From Endozoicomonas sp. 4G (GTDB lineage Bacteria; Pseudomonadota; Gammaproteobacteria; Pseudomonadales; Endozoicomonadaceae): a stretch of 64,000 nucleotides of DNA. A program made the position numbers and the translations under genes. The notes below the pieces were generated by a model. It did no database searches and was not told where the DNA came from. It saw only the letters and a program-made list of their open reading frames with translations. Positions 53,739 through 63,918 of the stretch are shown here, piece after piece. How positions within the stretch are numbered: position 1 is the first letter of the stretch; each line of letters starts with the position of its first letter. The stretch spans positions 4,055,001-4,119,000 of the forward strand of contig NZ_CP082909.1 in assembly GCF_023822025.1 (NCBI RefSeq). The letters run 5' to 3'.

Positions 53739-54866
53739 TCAGGCCGGAAAAATAGCCCCAAGAATCCGCTCACCAGCAGCCCCCGTCACAGCAGGAAGAT
53801 TGCCAGGCTTTCCTGCCAGTGTTTGTCTGGCCAGCCAGGCGAAGGCAACTGCTTCTACCCACTCAGGTGCTATGCCAAGGGAGGCGGTGGTGGCAACGGA
53901 CATCGGCTCCAGCTCCTTTTCAATAAGCGTCATCAGGTGCGTATTACTGGCTCCCCCACCACACACCAGTACTTCTTTAGCCGATGGCGCGTATTGACAG
54001 ATATCCAGGGCAATGGTTTTTGCCGTCAGCAACGTGAGTGTGGCAGCAACATCTTCAGGTTGCAGGCCGGGAAATGCTCCCAGCTGAGACGCCAGCCAGC
54101 CCGGATTGAAGCGTTCCCGACCGGTGCTCTTGGGTGGCGCTTCAGAAAAGTAGCTGTCACTCAACATGGCATTGAGCAGTTGATCATCCACGGTTCCCGA
54201 TGCGGCCCATTGGCCACCGGCATCAAAGGGTTGGTTGAGGTGTTGCTGGCACCAATAATCCATCAGAACGTTGCCCGGGCCGGTGTCAAAGCCGGTGACA
54301 AGCTTCTCAGGGTCTGCCGGTAACAAACTGATATTGGACATTCCGCCAATATTCAATATGACCCTGTCTAATTCGGGATGACTAAAAACAGCCTGGTGAA
54401 AGGCCGGAACCAGAGGGGCTCCCTGGCCACCTGCCGCAACATCCCGACGTCTGAAGTCGGCAACCACAGTAATACCTGACCGTTCAGCAATCAGGCCAGG
54501 GTCACCAATCTGCAGAGTGAAACCTTTTTCCGGACGATGGCGGATGGTTTGTCCATGGCTGCCGATGGCAGCAACCTGATCCCGATCAAAGTGGGCCTGC
54601 TCTAGCAGCTGCCTGACGGCATCAGCCGATTCCCGGGCAAAAGCAGGTTCTGCAATCGCCATTCGTTCAATTTCATCGGGGCCTGGTAGTGTCAGGGCAA
54701 GAAGCTGCTCCCTGAGCTTCTCAGGGAGAGAATGTGAAAGAGACTGTAGCAGTCGACAGTTTCCCGGTGGTGAGTGTTTGGAACGCTGGTCATCAAATTC
54801 AACCAGAACGGCATCAATGGCATCAAGGCTGGTGCCTGACATCAGGCCAATAAAGTATTCAGGCAT
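53739..54866 (-). CDS. anmK: Anhydro-N-acetylmuramic acid kinase
   Basis: The 375-residue kinase starts YFIGLMSGTSLDAIDAVLV, the AnmK signature. It contains AIGSHGQTIRHRP, VVADFRRRDVAAGGQGAPLVPAFH, NIGGMSNISLLP and VCGGGASNTHLM. It phosphorylates and opens anhydroMurNAc during peptidoglycan recycling. It lies 48 bases after the M23 peptidase gene on the same strand, a pairing seen in pseudomonads. A small hairpin lies between them. Confidence 0.96.
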   Translation of the reverse strand: MPEYFIGLMSGTSLDAIDAVLVEFDDQRSKHSPPGNCRLLQSLSHSLPEKLREQLLALTLPGPDEIERMAIAEPAFARESADAVRQLLEQAHFDRDQVAAIGSHGQTIRHRPEKGFTLQIGDPGLIAERSGITVVADFRRRDVAAGGQGAPLVPAFHQAVFSHPELDRVILNIGGMSNISLLPADPEKLVTGFDTGPGNVLMDYWCQQHLNQPFDAGGQWAASGTVDDQLLNAMLSDSYFSEAPPKSTGRERFNPGWLASQLGAFPGLQPEDVAATLTLLTAKTIALDICQYAPSAKEVLVCGGGASNTHLMTLIEKELEPMSVATTASLGIAPEWVEAVAFAWLARQTLAGKPGNLPAVTGAAGERILGAIFPA

Positions 54867-54885
54867 ATCCCCGGTATTCCATCAT

Positions 54886-54905
54886 GCCCCTTTCGAAGAA
54901 GGGGC
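54886..54905 (-). terminator. Small hairpin between the M23 peptidase gene and anmK
   Basis: A 7-bp stem GCCCCTT/AAGGGGC with a short loop sits in the 48-bp space between the two genes. It has no T-run, so it would at most weaken readthrough or stabilise the upstream mRNA. Confidence 0.4.
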
Positions 54906-54914
54906 CCATTGTCG

Positions 54915-56351
54915 TTATTCCGACTCGTTCTCGTTTCTGGCCAACAGGGTTGAGCTTTGTTTTTCCAGTTGAGCCACGATTTTGTCAGCGAATGCCATAA
55001 AACGTGCTTTTTCCGATTTGGGAATCGGTGAGGCATCAGGCAGTTTCACGGTAACCGGGTTTCTGTGAACACCATTGACCCTGAACTCGTAATGAAGGTG
55101 TGGGCCTGTTGCCCAGCCAGTCTGGCCCACATAACCAATCGTCTGCCCCTGTTTCACCGAACTACCTTTCTTGAGTTTTTTATTCACGCGGCTCTGGTGG
55201 GCGTAAACGGTCACAATATTATTGGGGTGCTGGATATAGACAACATTGCCAAAACCATTCTGCCAGCCAATAAAGTGGATTCTACCGTCTCCAGCCGCCT
55301 TGATGGGCGTACCCGTAGGGGCGGCATAGTCGGTGCCATTATGGGGGCGCTTGGTTTTAAAAATCGGATGAAGGCGATCAGGGTTGAAGCTTGAGCTGAT
55401 CCGGGTGAAGTTGACCGGCGTACGCAGGAACGCCTTTTTCATGCTCTTGCCATCCGGTGAATAGTAGTTGGTATCACCCTGGCTGTCCGTGTAGCGAAGG
55501 GCGGTAAAGGCTTCATCCTGATTAACAAACGTCGCTGCCAGTATATTGCCATCACCCAGCTTTTCATTATTCAGATATTTCTCTTCGTACATCAGGGTGA
55601 AACTGTCACCGCTGCGAATATCCAGTGCAAAATCAATGTCCCAGGCAAAAAGGCCCGCCAGCTCCATGGTCATTTTTTCGCTCAGGCCAGCATTCTGACT
55701 GGCCAGGAAGAGAGAGTTTTTGATGGAAGCTTCGGCAAAGGCAATACGAATTTCAGGTTCAAGGGCGACCTTTTTAGCAACGTAGCTACCCGCTTTTCTT
55801 TCATAGACGATACTTTCAAGCTTGTTCTGGACATAGCGCAGCTGAGTCAGGACGCCTTTGCTGTTAACACGATATTCAAACGTCTGTCCGGGGCGGATAT
55901 CGGTCAGGCTTTTGCCCAGTTTTGGGGTTTTGGAGACTTCATAGACAACCCTGGCACTTAAGCCCATATCATCAAACAGGGTTGAGAGATTATCGCCGGA
56001 CTCGATAGTGATACTTTTCAAGGGCCCCAGGGCCGCTTCTTCAGCCGCTTCTTCAGCCGCTAAACGCTCCGCTTTTTCTCTGGCCAGACGTTGGGCTTCT
56101 GTTTCTACAGGAGCAACCTTAACTTCGGAAGCCAATTCGTTCAGCGTTTCTTTAGGGGATTCGGGTTGAAACTCATCAATGAGCAGCTCGGTTTCAGAGC
56201 GTTTGGCTTCAACTTGTGGGGAGGGCAACAGGCCAATGATGGTGATCACTGCAACAGCAACACCGGTTACCAATAACAGATGTCTTTTGGGAAAACTCTT
56301 GATGCCACCGGGTTGCTTGCGCGTGGCACCTCTGGGAGAAAACTTAGTCAT
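54915..56351 (-). CDS. mepM: M23 peptidoglycan DD-endopeptidase (MepM-like)
   Basis: The 478-residue protein has one N-terminal membrane anchor (HLLLVTGVAVAVITIIGLL). An Ala/Glu-rich helix (about 90-110) follows, then an OapA/LysM-like segment (GDNLSTLFDDMGLS). The C-terminal M23 domain has zinc ligands in HNGTDYA and HLHYEF, with GNVVYIQHPN and YAHQSR. It should cut peptide cross-links during wall growth. It is upstream of anmK in an operon and divergent from tyrS, as in pseudomonads. Confidence 0.92.
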   Translation of the reverse strand: MTKFSPRGATRKQPGGIKSFPKRHLLLVTGVAVAVITIIGLLPSPQVEAKRSETELLIDEFQPESPKETLNELASEVKVAPVETEAQRLAREKAERLAAEEAAEEAALGPLKSITIESGDNLSTLFDDMGLSARVVYEVSKTPKLGKSLTDIRPGQTFEYRVNSKGVLTQLRYVQNKLESIVYERKAGSYVAKKVALEPEIRIAFAEASIKNSLFLASQNAGLSEKMTMELAGLFAWDIDFALDIRSGDSFTLMYEEKYLNNEKLGDGNILAATFVNQDEAFTALRYTDSQGDTNYYSPDGKSMKKAFLRTPVNFTRISSSFNPDRLHPIFKTKRPHNGTDYAAPTGTPIKAAGDGRIHFIGWQNGFGNVVYIQHPNNIVTVYAHQSRVNKKLKKGSSVKQGQTIGYVGQTGWATGPHLHYEFRVNGVHRNPVTVKLPDASPIPKSEKARFMAFADKIVAQLEKQSSTLLARNENESE

Positions 56352-56381
56352 TGCACGTTTTACTGTCGAAATACCGCTATG

Positions 56382-56407
56382 AGTGTCTGCTACTAGTGTC
56401 TGCTACT
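56382..56407. repeat. 13-bp direct repeat upstream of mepM
   Basis: AGTGTCTGCTACT occurs twice in tandem, 31 bases before the mepM start. On the minus strand a TATAGT at 56405-56410 could be its -10 box. The rest of the 472-bp gap 56352-56823 is AT-rich with no gene that I see; it ends with a hairpin before tyrS. Confidence 0.6.
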
Positions 56408-56777
56408 ATAGTGACACCTTCTCTATGGTTCAGATCAGACGCTATCTTTTATAGCTCGTAGCTGTTGGGTTAAAGTTTTGTGACGTATATATGAATTATA
56501 TCTCTAAACGCTACATAATGAATTGATTTAAAGCTATAAACGGTTTGTAAATATTTCGTTCACCAGTGACGAAAAATCGACGCTGGGGCTCAGCTCAATC
56601 ACGTCGACCGTACTGTATTACATTCATCGTTGAAAGTCCGCTATCGGTGCCATTCTCTTTGTGGCTTTTTCTGACACAGGGTAAGGAAAGCCATTTTCCC
56701 GGCTTTGTTCTGAAGCGGTTTTATTGTACTTTTACCCGCTAAATTCAGTCCGGCTGCTTCGGCAGTGTTTAAATCAT

Positions 56778-56798
56778 GAGACTGGTTGTCCCAGTCTC
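56778..56798 (+). promoter_or_regulatory. Hairpin in the tyrS leader
   Basis: GAGACTGG pairs with CCAGTCTC around a 5-base loop, 25 bases before the tyrS ATG. It is no T-box: no tyrosine specifier or T-box sequence is seen. A role in mRNA stability or translation is possible. Confidence 0.4.
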
Positions 56799-56823
56799 GC
56801 AGACCTCACAGCAGGGTAGAGAA

Positions 56824-58131
56824 ATGTCTGAGAGTCAAAATCCGCTTCTAAAAGATCTGCAGGCCCGCCAGCTTATCGCGCAAACCACTGCCGTGGAAGA
56901 GCTGGACGCTCACCTGAGTGAGCAGCCAAGAGTTCTTTATTGCGGCTTCGATCCGACCGCAGACAGCCTGCACCTGGGGCACCTGGTGCCTCTTCTGGTC
57001 CTGAAGCGTTTCCAGATGGCAGGACACAAACCTATCGCTCTGGTGGGTGGCGCTACCGGCCTGATCGGGGACCCCAGTTTCAAAGCGGCTGAACGGCAGC
57101 TCAACACACCTGACGTTGTGGCAGGCTGGGTCGACAAAATTAAAGGGCAGGTCAGTCAGTTTATAGACTTTGACTGCGGTGAGAATGCCGCACTGGTTGT
57201 CAACAATCTGGAATGGACCGGCGAGATGACCGCCCTGGATTTTCTGCGTGATATCGGCAAACATTTTTCCGTCAACGCCATGATCAACAAGGAATCCGTT
57301 CAACAGCGGCTGAATCGGGAAGGTGCCGGTATCTCTTTCACCGAGTTTTCCTATGCCCTGCTTCAGGGAATGGATTTCGCTGAGCTGAACCGTCGTTATG
57401 ACTGTACGCTTCAGGTCGGTGGCAGTGATCAGTGGGGTAACATTGTCGGCGGTATTGATCTGTCCCGTCGTCAGAATCAGGCCAGGACTTTTGGCCTGAC
57501 CGTGCCTCTGATCACTAAGTCCGACGGCACCAAGTTTGGTAAAACCGAAGGCGGTGCAGTCTGGCTGGACCCAGCCAAGACGTCTCAGTACGCTTTTTAC
57601 CAATTCTGGATCAATACGGCGGATGCTGACGTATACCGCTTTATGAACTTTTTCACTTTCCTGCCACAGCAAGAGATTGAAGCCATCAGGCAGGAAGACG
57701 AAGCCCGCGAAGGCCGTCCACAGGCGCAGCAGGTTCTTGCTAAAGAAGTCACCCGTCTGGTGCATGGTGAAGAAGGCCTGCTGGCAGCAGAGCGCATTAC
57801 TGAAGCTTTGTTCTCAGGAGAGATTAACCGTTTGTCCGAAACCGATCTTGAGCAACTGAAACTGGATGGGCTGCCCAGTGCCACCATCCAGCGCGATAAG
57901 CTGGAAGGCAACCCCATGACTCAATTATTCGCAGAAGTGGGCATGGTGAAAACTGGTAAGCAGGTAAAAGATGCCCTGGGGCGTAACGCAGTATTCTTCA
58001 ATGGTACCGCCCGTGGCGCAGCCGACAACATGAACTTGCCTGAGTGCTTTGCCGAAGAAAATGCCATGTACAGTCGTTTCTTTCTGGTGAAACTGGGCAA
58101 GAAAAACCACTTCCTGTTTGAAGTAATCTAA
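56824..58131 (+). CDS. tyrS: Tyrosyl-tRNA synthetase
   Basis: The 435-residue class I synthetase has the HIGH motif as HLGH (50-53) and the KMSKS loop as [18 protein letters not shown] is also present, and a C-terminal S4 RNA-binding domain ([20 protein letters not shown]). It charges tRNA-Tyr. A longer frame opens at 56776 within the leader hairpin; the ATG at 56824 has AGGGTAGAGA upstream and fits the family. Confidence 0.96.
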   Translation: MSESQNPLLKDLQARQLIAQTTAVEELDAHLSEQPRVLYCGFDPTADSLHLGHLVPLLVLKRFQMAGHKPIALVGGATGLIGDPSFKAAERQLNTPDVVAGWVDKIKGQVSQFIDFDCGENAALVVNNLEWTGEMTALDFLRDIGKHFSVNAMINKESVQQRLNREGAGISFTEFSYALLQGMDFAELNRRYDCTLQVGGSDQWGNIVGGIDLSRRQNQARTFGLTVPLITKSDGTKFGKTEGGAVWLDPAKTSQYAFYQFWINTADADVYRFMNFFTFLPQQEIEAIRQEDEAREGRPQAQQVLAKEVTRLVHGEEGLLAAERITEALFSGEINRLSETDLEQLKLDGLPSATIQRDKLEGNPMTQLFAEVGMVKTGKQVKDALGRNAVFFNGTARGAADNMNLPECFAEENAMYSRFFLVKLGKKNHFLFEVI

Positions 58132-58232
58132 GTACTCAATGGTGGGAGGCTCTGTTGATTTCAGAGCCTTCTGTGTTTTGATCTGGAGTCATTTTTGCCT
58201 CACGCTTCAGTCTCCTCACCCTGGAATTCTCC

Positions 58233-59870
58233 ATGCATCCTCAAGCCGGTAAAGTCGCCACAGACGACATGCTGACCAATATTCCCCGTCTGGTCAGCGA
58301 TTATTTCACTATTCAACCCGATCCGTTGAATCCCTCACAGCGAGTCCAGTTTGGTACTTCAGGACACCGGGGGACTTCTATTAAGGCCACTTTCAACGAA
58401 GCCCATATCCTTGCTATCACGCAGGCTATCTGCGCATACCGTCGCGAACATAACATTACCGGGCCTATGTTTGTTGGCATGGATACCCATGCCCTGTCAG
58501 AACCTGCGTTGATCAGTACCGTTCAGGTACTGGCCGCCAACGGTGTCAAGGTTCGCATTCAGGAAGGCAGAGGTTATACACCGACGCCTGTGATTTCCCA
58601 TGCCATCGTCTCCTATAACCGGAACCACCAGGACAGGGCGGATGGTATTGTCATAACACCTTCCCATAATCCACCTGAGGACGGTGGTTTCAAATACAAC
58701 CCTCCCCACGGAGGTCCAGCCGGAGCTAAAGTAACCCATTGGGTTCAGGATCAGGCCAACCAATTGATTGCCCAGGGTCTGAAAGGTGTTAAACAGTTCT
58801 CATTCAGTGAGGCAATGGCATCCGGTTTTATCACTGAATACGATTACGTCACGCCTTATGTTGATGATCTGGAAAATGTCATTGATATGGAGGCTATTGG
58901 CAAGGCAGGGATCAAGATAGGGGTCGACCCCCTGGGTGGTTCCGGCCTTCATTACTGGGAGCCCATTGCCAGACGTTACGGGCTCGATATTGAACTGGTC
59001 AACAAGAAGGTTGATCCTACTTTCTCCTTTATGCACGTCGACAAAGACGGCAAGATCCGTATGGATTGTTCTTCTGCCTGCTCCATGGCCGGTCTGATCG
59101 AACTGAAAGATCGGTTTGATGTTGCGGTTGGTAACGATCCTGATTTTGACCGCCACGGTATCGTGACTCGTCAACATGGTTTGCTGAACCCTAATCATTA
59201 TCTGGCGGTGGCGATCAATTACCTGTACCAGCACCGCAAGCACTGGCCACCCCATGCCAAAATTGGCAAGACGCTGGTATCCAGCGCCATGATTGATCAT
59301 GTCGCAAAAGGGTTGGGCCGGGAAGTGGCTGAAGTGCCGGTCGGATTCAAATGGTTTGTCGATGGCCTGGCTTCAGGTGAGCTGGCCTTTGGTGGGGAAG
59401 AAAGTGCCGGGGCCGCTTTCCTGCGCCGTGATGGAACGACCTGGTGTACAGACAAAGACGGCTTCATCATGGCGCTTCTTGCCGCTGAAATCATTGCGGT
59501 GACAGGCAAAGATCCGGGTGAGCATTACCAGGAAATGACCAAAAAGTATGGCGCCCCGGTTTATGAGCGATTGCAGGCTCCGGCCTCTGATGAGCAGAAG
59601 AAAGTTCTGTCGGCCATGAGTCCTGCCATGGTTAAAGCCAACGCTCTGGCGGGTGATCCCATTATTGCCAAATTAACCCACGCTCCGGCAAACGGTGCCG
59701 CTATCGGTGGCCTCAAGGTCGTTACTGAAAAAGGCTGGTTTGCCGCCAGACCGTCTGGCACTGAAGCGGTTTATAAAATCTATACCGAAAGTTTTGTTGG
59801 CTCTGACCACCTCAGGCAAATTCAGGAAGAAGCGAAAGCGATGGTTTCTGAGGTTTTTGCTGCCAGTTAG
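58233..59870 (+). CDS. pgm: Phosphoglucomutase
   Basis: The 545-residue enzyme matches E. coli Pgm (546) in size. It has [10 protein letters not shown] at the N-terminus and the catalytic phosphoserine loop [17 protein letters not shown]. The magnesium loop is DPDFDRHG, the sugar-binding loop is [15 protein letters not shown], and the phosphate loop near the end is [13 protein letters not shown]. It interconverts glucose 1- and 6-phosphate and so links glycogen (glgB/glgX at 10783-15170) to central metabolism. A long terminator follows. Confidence 0.96.
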   Translation: MHPQAGKVATDDMLTNIPRLVSDYFTIQPDPLNPSQRVQFGTSGHRGTSIKATFNEAHILAITQAICAYRREHNITGPMFVGMDTHALSEPALISTVQVLAANGVKVRIQEGRGYTPTPVISHAIVSYNRNHQDRADGIVITPSHNPPEDGGFKYNPPHGGPAGAKVTHWVQDQANQLIAQGLKGVKQFSFSEAMASGFITEYDYVTPYVDDLENVIDMEAIGKAGIKIGVDPLGGSGLHYWEPIARRYGLDIELVNKKVDPTFSFMHVDKDGKIRMDCSSACSMAGLIELKDRFDVAVGNDPDFDRHGIVTRQHGLLNPNHYLAVAINYLYQHRKHWPPHAKIGKTLVSSAMIDHVAKGLGREVAEVPVGFKWFVDGLASGELAFGGEESAGAAFLRRDGTTWCTDKDGFIMALLAAEIIAVTGKDPGEHYQEMTKKYGAPVYERLQAPASDEQKKVLSAMSPAMVKANALAGDPIIAKLTHAPANGAAIGGLKVVTEKGWFAARPSGTEAVYKIYTESFVGSDHLRQIQEEAKAMVSEVFAAS

Positions 59871-59878
59871 TCCGCTTA

Positions 59879-59921
59879 AACCAGTACGTCACTTCAAACT
59901 CATTGAAGTGACGTACTGGTT
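59879..59921. terminator. 18-bp stem terminator after pgm
   Basis: AACCAGTACGTCACTTCA and its exact complement flank a 7-base loop, eight bases after the pgm stop. A short TTGTTGG tail follows. The group II intron copy 2 starts 12 bases further on. Confidence 0.85.
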
Positions 59922-59932
59922 TGTTGGGTGAG

Positions 59933-61790
59933 ATCGGGATAGGGCGTAGCCTCACAGCTACGCTCCTCCCACAACACCCAGCATACGGGTCCGTACTGGG
60001 CGTTTCGGTCAGTTAAGCAGCCAATAATCTAATCAAACCTAATTCATCGAACCAACTATTCGGCAATGCTAAGTGCAGCGCAGGACTCCGGCTTATCCGC
60101 CAGTACCCTTTGCTCGATCCTACTGTCTGCCTCGTCAGCTCTTCACTGACTCCTCGCCTTCTTAGCTCCGCATATCGCTTCGGACTTTTCTTCCATTGAT
60201 ACCAGAGCAAACTTCTCAATCGTCGCCTGATCCAGCAGTCAAAGTTTTCAAACTCCGAACGGGTTTCAACTTCTCGAAAGTAGTTCTTCCAGCCCCGTAA
60301 ATAGCGATTCAGAGACTCCAATCTCTGCTCCAGTGACCGCCCGCCTTTGCGGGTTAGTTGTTTGACCTTGTCCCTGAACCGCTTGCAGGTTTTATCTGCC
60401 AGCTTCTTCCTGCCATCTCTGGTAAAGCTGTATCCCAGGAACGCCCGCCTCCATGCCTTGTCAACTGCACTTTTCGCAACGTTGACTTTCAGCTTCAGCT
60501 TACTTTCGATGTAACGAGTCAAACTTGCCATCACTCTCTCGCCTGCTTTCTTGCTTCGCACAAACACCCGACAGTCATCAGCGTAACGTACAAATCGTAA
60601 ATCACGCTTTTCTAACTCTTTATCGAGTTCATCCAGTACGATGTTAGACAACACAGGTGAGAGCGGCCCTCCCTGAGGCACTCCTTCCGTCTGCGGTTTT
60701 ACCAGCCCGTTCTCCATCACTCCGGACTGTAGGAATCGTCGAATTAAACGTAATACATCCTTGTCATCTGTGTGAACTGCCAGTTTTGCCATCAGTCGAT
60801 CATGGTTAACCCGATCGAAGAATTTCGACAGGTCAATGTCCACAACCCAGTTATATCCTTCTCGGATATACGACTGAGCCTGATTAATCGCCTGATGAGC
60901 TGACCGGTTCGGCCTGAACCCGTAACTGAAAGATGAGAACCTTAGTTCCCACTCGGCCTGCAATACTTGCTGTATCGCTTGCTGCACCATTCGGTCTAAG
61001 GCGATTGGTATACCCAACTGCCTTTCTCCTCCGTCCGGTTTGGGAATCAGTACTCGCCTTACGGGAGCAGGACGCCATTCTCCCTGCAAAAGACATTGTC
61101 GCAGTTCATGACCATGTTCTTGTAGATGGGTGTACAACCCTTCCACTGTCATACGGTCGATCCCTGCTGCGCCTTTATTGCGTTTAACTCGCTGAAAGGC
61201 TCTTGTTAAATTATTGGGGTTGGCGATACGCTCCATCAGTCTAGTACCACCCGCCGGGCTTTCGTAATCCTGTGATACCGACACGACCTCAGCTCTCATA
61301 GCCTTGCAGCCTCCGGTTCCGCCGTGACCACTTGGCATGAGTTCCAGTGTTTGCTGGATTTGTCTGCGTCCAGTGTATCGAATAACAGAAACTACTCACC
61401 ACTCTGTACCGTTCAGGCCTTCACTGACATACGCCAGCTACTATGCCATCTGCTGACTTCTGTGTGGCGGTCAAGTCACCTTACGATGACCTCAGTCCGA
61501 AATATCAGACACCACACAGACCTCCCGAGGTAAGTCACACCGCCTTCGCCGCACAACCGCCAGATCTACTGCCTGAATGTCCGGATGAGTATGGACTTCG
61601 TCATCATACGCTGACTCGTCCTCACGCAAACAGCCTCATATCTGATTTCTGTTCGTCGGCTCGCGGTTTTGCTCCACACTGCCTTCAGCCTGCACCTCAC
61701 GATACAAACCTTGTGCTTCACTAGTCCTTCGCCCTCATCTGGCTGGACAGGGGACTTTCACCCCCAAGCTGTGTGACATGCTCGGCACAC
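59933..61790 (-). mobile_element. Group II intron, copy 2 (intact reverse transcriptase)
   Basis: The element is 1,858 bp on the minus strand, from GTGTG at 61790 to CCTATCCCGAT ending at 59933. It is nearly identical to copy 1 at 30388-32244; one indel and one substitution are visible by eye. It sits downstream of the BiP-like gene, 7 bases after a terminator-like hairpin (61798-61819). The encoded protein has no endonuclease domain; this and the target fit introns that invade after transcription-terminator stems. Confidence 0.92.
60013..61338 (-). CDS. ltrA: Group II intron reverse transcriptase/maturase
   Basis: The 441-residue protein has the RT0-RT7 order: RVKRNKGAAGIDRMTVEGL, VRRVLIPKPDGGERQLGIP, FSYGFRPNRSAHQAI, WVVDIDLSKFFDRVNHD and QGGPLSPVLSNIVLDELD. 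The catalytic YADD lies in RFVRYADDCRVFV. A maturase X domain (LESLNRYLRGWKNYF to the end) follows. The C-terminal HNH endonuclease is lacking. It splices the intron RNA and copies it into DNA. The start may be an internal Met (residues 14 or 35). This copy is intact. Confidence 0.95.
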   Translation of the reverse strand: MPSGHGGTGGCKAMRAEVVSVSQDYESPAGGTRLMERIANPNNLTRAFQRVKRNKGAAGIDRMTVEGLYTHLQEHGHELRQCLLQGEWRPAPVRRVLIPKPDGGERQLGIPIALDRMVQQAIQQVLQAEWELRFSSFSYGFRPNRSAHQAINQAQSYIREGYNWVVDIDLSKFFDRVNHDRLMAKLAVHTDDKDVLRLIRRFLQSGVMENGLVKPQTEGVPQGGPLSPVLSNIVLDELDKELEKRDLRFVRYADDCRVFVRSKKAGERVMASLTRYIESKLKLKVNVAKSAVDKAWRRAFLGYSFTRDGRKKLADKTCKRFRDKVKQLTRKGGRSLEQRLESLNRYLRGWKNYFREVETRSEFENFDCWIRRRLRSLLWYQWKKSPKRYAELRRRGVSEELTRQTVGSSKGYWRISRSPALHLALPNSWFDELGLIRLLAA

Positions 61791-61797
61791 GTACGCA

Positions 61798-61819
61798 TTC
61801 CCACGCTGGAGCGTGGGAA
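61798..61819 (-). terminator. 9-bp hairpin after the BiP-like gene, intron target
   Basis: TTCCCACGC and GCGTGGGAA flank a 4-base loop. The GTTCCCACGC...GCGTGGGAAxGC core is a dispersed bacterial palindrome. The intron inserted seven bases beyond it on the minus strand. Confidence 0.75.
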
Positions 61820-61857
61820 CGAGGGGGTGGACGGACATCAGAACTTGGGGGCACTAG

Positions 61858-63918
61858 TCAAAGCTCATCTCTATTCCCTGTATCTTCTTCATCTTCTTCA
61901 TCCTCTTCATCTTCTGCATCTTCTGCATCCCTTTCATCCTCTGCACCCTCTGCACCCTCTGAACCCTCTGCACCCTCTGCACCCGCTGAAGTGCCCGCTC
62001 TGGCAGCTATTGACTGAACAACCTTGATGACCTCCTGATATTTTTCCAGCAACTGTTCTGTGCTGGCCTCAGGATTGCCTTCAAGCCAGGAAATGGACTC
62101 TTCAATGGTATTAGTCAGAAGACTCTTGTCTTCGGTAGAGAGGTTTTTGACCCAGCCTTTACTGTCATCCTCTAATTGAGCGCGTTGCGAATAAACAAAA
62201 GCTTCCAGCTTGTTACGGGCCTCAACTTTTTTCTGTGCCAGCTGATCCTGCTCCGCGAATTTCTCAGCATCCTGAACCATTCTTTCAATGTCCGCTTCGC
62301 TCAACCGCCCCGTATCTTTGTTAATAACGATATTGTTACTGCCACTGGACTTTTCTTCGGCTTTCACCGTCAATATGCTGTTCTCGTCTACGGAGAAAGT
62401 CACGTCTATCTGAGGGACACCCCTGGGAGCGGGCGGGATACCGGTAAGATCAAAGGTACCCAGCAGATGATTGTCTTTGGTCATGGGGCGCTCCCCTTCG
62501 AAGACTTTAATCGTCACCGTCTCCTGTCGATCAGCGGCGGTGCTGAATACCTGCTTTCTCTTAGTGGGGATCACCGTGTTACGGGTCAGTACTTTTGCGA
62601 AAACCCCACCCACTGTCTCAATTCCCAGGGAAAGAGGGATGACATCAAGCAGAAGCACATCACTGGTGGACTTATCGCCACTGAGCACAGCCCCCTGAAT
62701 AGCTGCACCATAGGCAACAGCCTCGTCCGGGTTGATACTATGATTTAACGTTTTGCCATTGAAATACTCACTTAACAGCTGCCGAACTTTTGGGATACGG
62801 GTAGAACCTCCAACCAGAATAATCTCATTGATATCCTCGCGCTGAAGATCGGCATCATGCAGAGCCTTCTTTACAGAAGCCAGTGTTTTTCGGAACAGGT
62901 CAATATTGATCTCTTCAAACTTCGACCTTGACAGTGACTCGTTGAAGTCCTTTTCATCCGCCAGTGACTCAATTTCAACCCGGGCTTTATGGGATGATGA
63001 CAAAGCACGCTTGGCCTTCTCCACCTCCCGGCGTAATTTCAGCAGCGCCCGTTTGTTACCCGTCAGGTCAAGACCGTATTTTCGTTTGGCGATTTTTCGA
63101 AAGTGCTCAACCAGCCGCTGGTCAAAGTCCTCCCCTCCCAGGTGAGTATCGCCAGCAGTAGACAGTACCTCAAAGACACCGCCATCAATCGTCAGTATTG
63201 AAACATCGAAGGTGCCACCACCCAGATCAAACACCAGGACATTTTCTTCACTCTTAAGCCTTGTGTCCAAACCGTAAGCCAGTGCTGCTGCGGTGGGTTC
63301 ATTGATGATACGCTCAACCGTCAATCCAGCTATCCTGCCAGCATCTTTGGTGGCCTGACGCTGGGCGTCATTGAAATAGGCTGGCACAGTGACAACGGCT
63401 CGAGTCACTTTCTCGCCAAGATAATCCTCCGCTATTGCTTTCATTTTACCCAGCACCATGGCGCTCAACTCTTCCGGGGTAAATGAAAAATGTTCCTGAA
63501 GGGTCGTCATTTCCACTTTCGGCTGACCGTTAACATTGACAACCTTGAAGGGGAAATACTTCATATCTGACTGTAATTGCGGATCATCAAAGTTACGACC
63601 GATAATGCGCTTGACATCAAACACCGTAAGTTCCGGGTTGCTGGTCGCCTGGTTCTTGGCCGCGTCTCCGACAAGGCGCTCATTTTCTGGTGTCCAGCCG
63701 ACAACGGATGGCGTTATTCTATTGCCCTGATCATTGGCAATAATTTCCGTTCGTCCGGACCGGCGAACCCCAACACAGGAGTAGGTGGTTCCGAGGTCAA
63801 TACCGATAATGACCCCTTTCTCCTCACTGGCTTCTGCATGGATAGATGTGAATAGTATCAGGACAGGCAATACCAGGGTCTTAACTAATGACAGTTGAAT
63901 AAAACGCCACTCCAGCAT
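61858..63918 (-). CDS. Eukaryotic BiP/GRP78-type Hsp70 with signal peptide and C-terminal RDEL
   Basis: The 686-residue protein is an Hsp70. A Sec signal peptide (1-28 or 1-30, [10 protein letters not shown]) is followed by an ATPase domain (about 36-415; [50 protein letters not shown]). The linker is DVLLLD (420-425). A substrate-binding domain follows (to about 640, with [19 protein letters not shown]), then an acidic Glu/Asp/Ala/Gly tail and the last residues RDEL. The Ile in NRITPS and the KDEL-type end are features of endoplasmic reticulum BiP, not of bacterial DnaK. The ATG at 63918 has AAGGTG six bases upstream; a TTG at 63948 is less likely. No dnaJ or grpE is near. It is probably acquired from a eukaryote and may act in host cells (inference). 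Confidence 0.93.
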   Translation of the reverse strand: MLEWRFIQLSLVKTLVLPVLILFTSIHAEASEEKGVIIGIDLGTTYSCVGVRRSGRTEIIANDQGNRITPSVVGWTPENERLVGDAAKNQATSNPELTVFDVKRIIGRNFDDPQLQSDMKYFPFKVVNVNGQPKVEMTTLQEHFSFTPEELSAMVLGKMKAIAEDYLGEKVTRAVVTVPAYFNDAQRQATKDAGRIAGLTVERIINEPTAAALAYGLDTRLKSEENVLVFDLGGGTFDVSILTIDGGVFEVLSTAGDTHLGGEDFDQRLVEHFRKIAKRKYGLDLTGNKRALLKLRREVEKAKRALSSSHKARVEIESLADEKDFNESLSRSKFEEINIDLFRKTLASVKKALHDADLQREDINEIILVGGSTRIPKVRQLLSEYFNGKTLNHSINPDEAVAYGAAIQGAVLSGDKSTSDVLLLDVIPLSLGIETVGGVFAKVLTRNTVIPTKRKQVFSTAADRQETVTIKVFEGERPMTKDNHLLGTFDLTGIPPAPRGVPQIDVTFSVDENSILTVKAEEKSSGSNNIVINKDTGRLSEADIERMVQDAEKFAEQDQLAQKKVEARNKLEAFVYSQRAQLEDDSKGWVKNLSTEDKSLLTNTIEESISWLEGNPEASTEQLLEKYQEVIKVVQSIAARAGTSAGAEGAEGSEGAEGAEDERDAEDAEDEEDEEDEEDTGNRDEL

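Noticed and set aside
56778..56798. T-box riboswitch for tyrS
   Set aside because: Only a simple hairpin is seen; the conserved T-box sequence and specifier loop are missing.
56848..57765. 305-codon minus-strand frame inside tyrS
   Set aside because: It is antisense to the catalytic core of tyrS and has no recognisable domain.
61773..62027. Two plus-strand frames rich in Leu/His/Pro or Ser/Ala
   Set aside because: They are antisense shadows of the low-complexity acidic tail of the BiP-like gene.
61858..63918. Ordinary bacterial DnaK
   Set aside because: It has a signal peptide, BiP-type sequence blocks and RDEL, and no dnaJ or grpE nearby.
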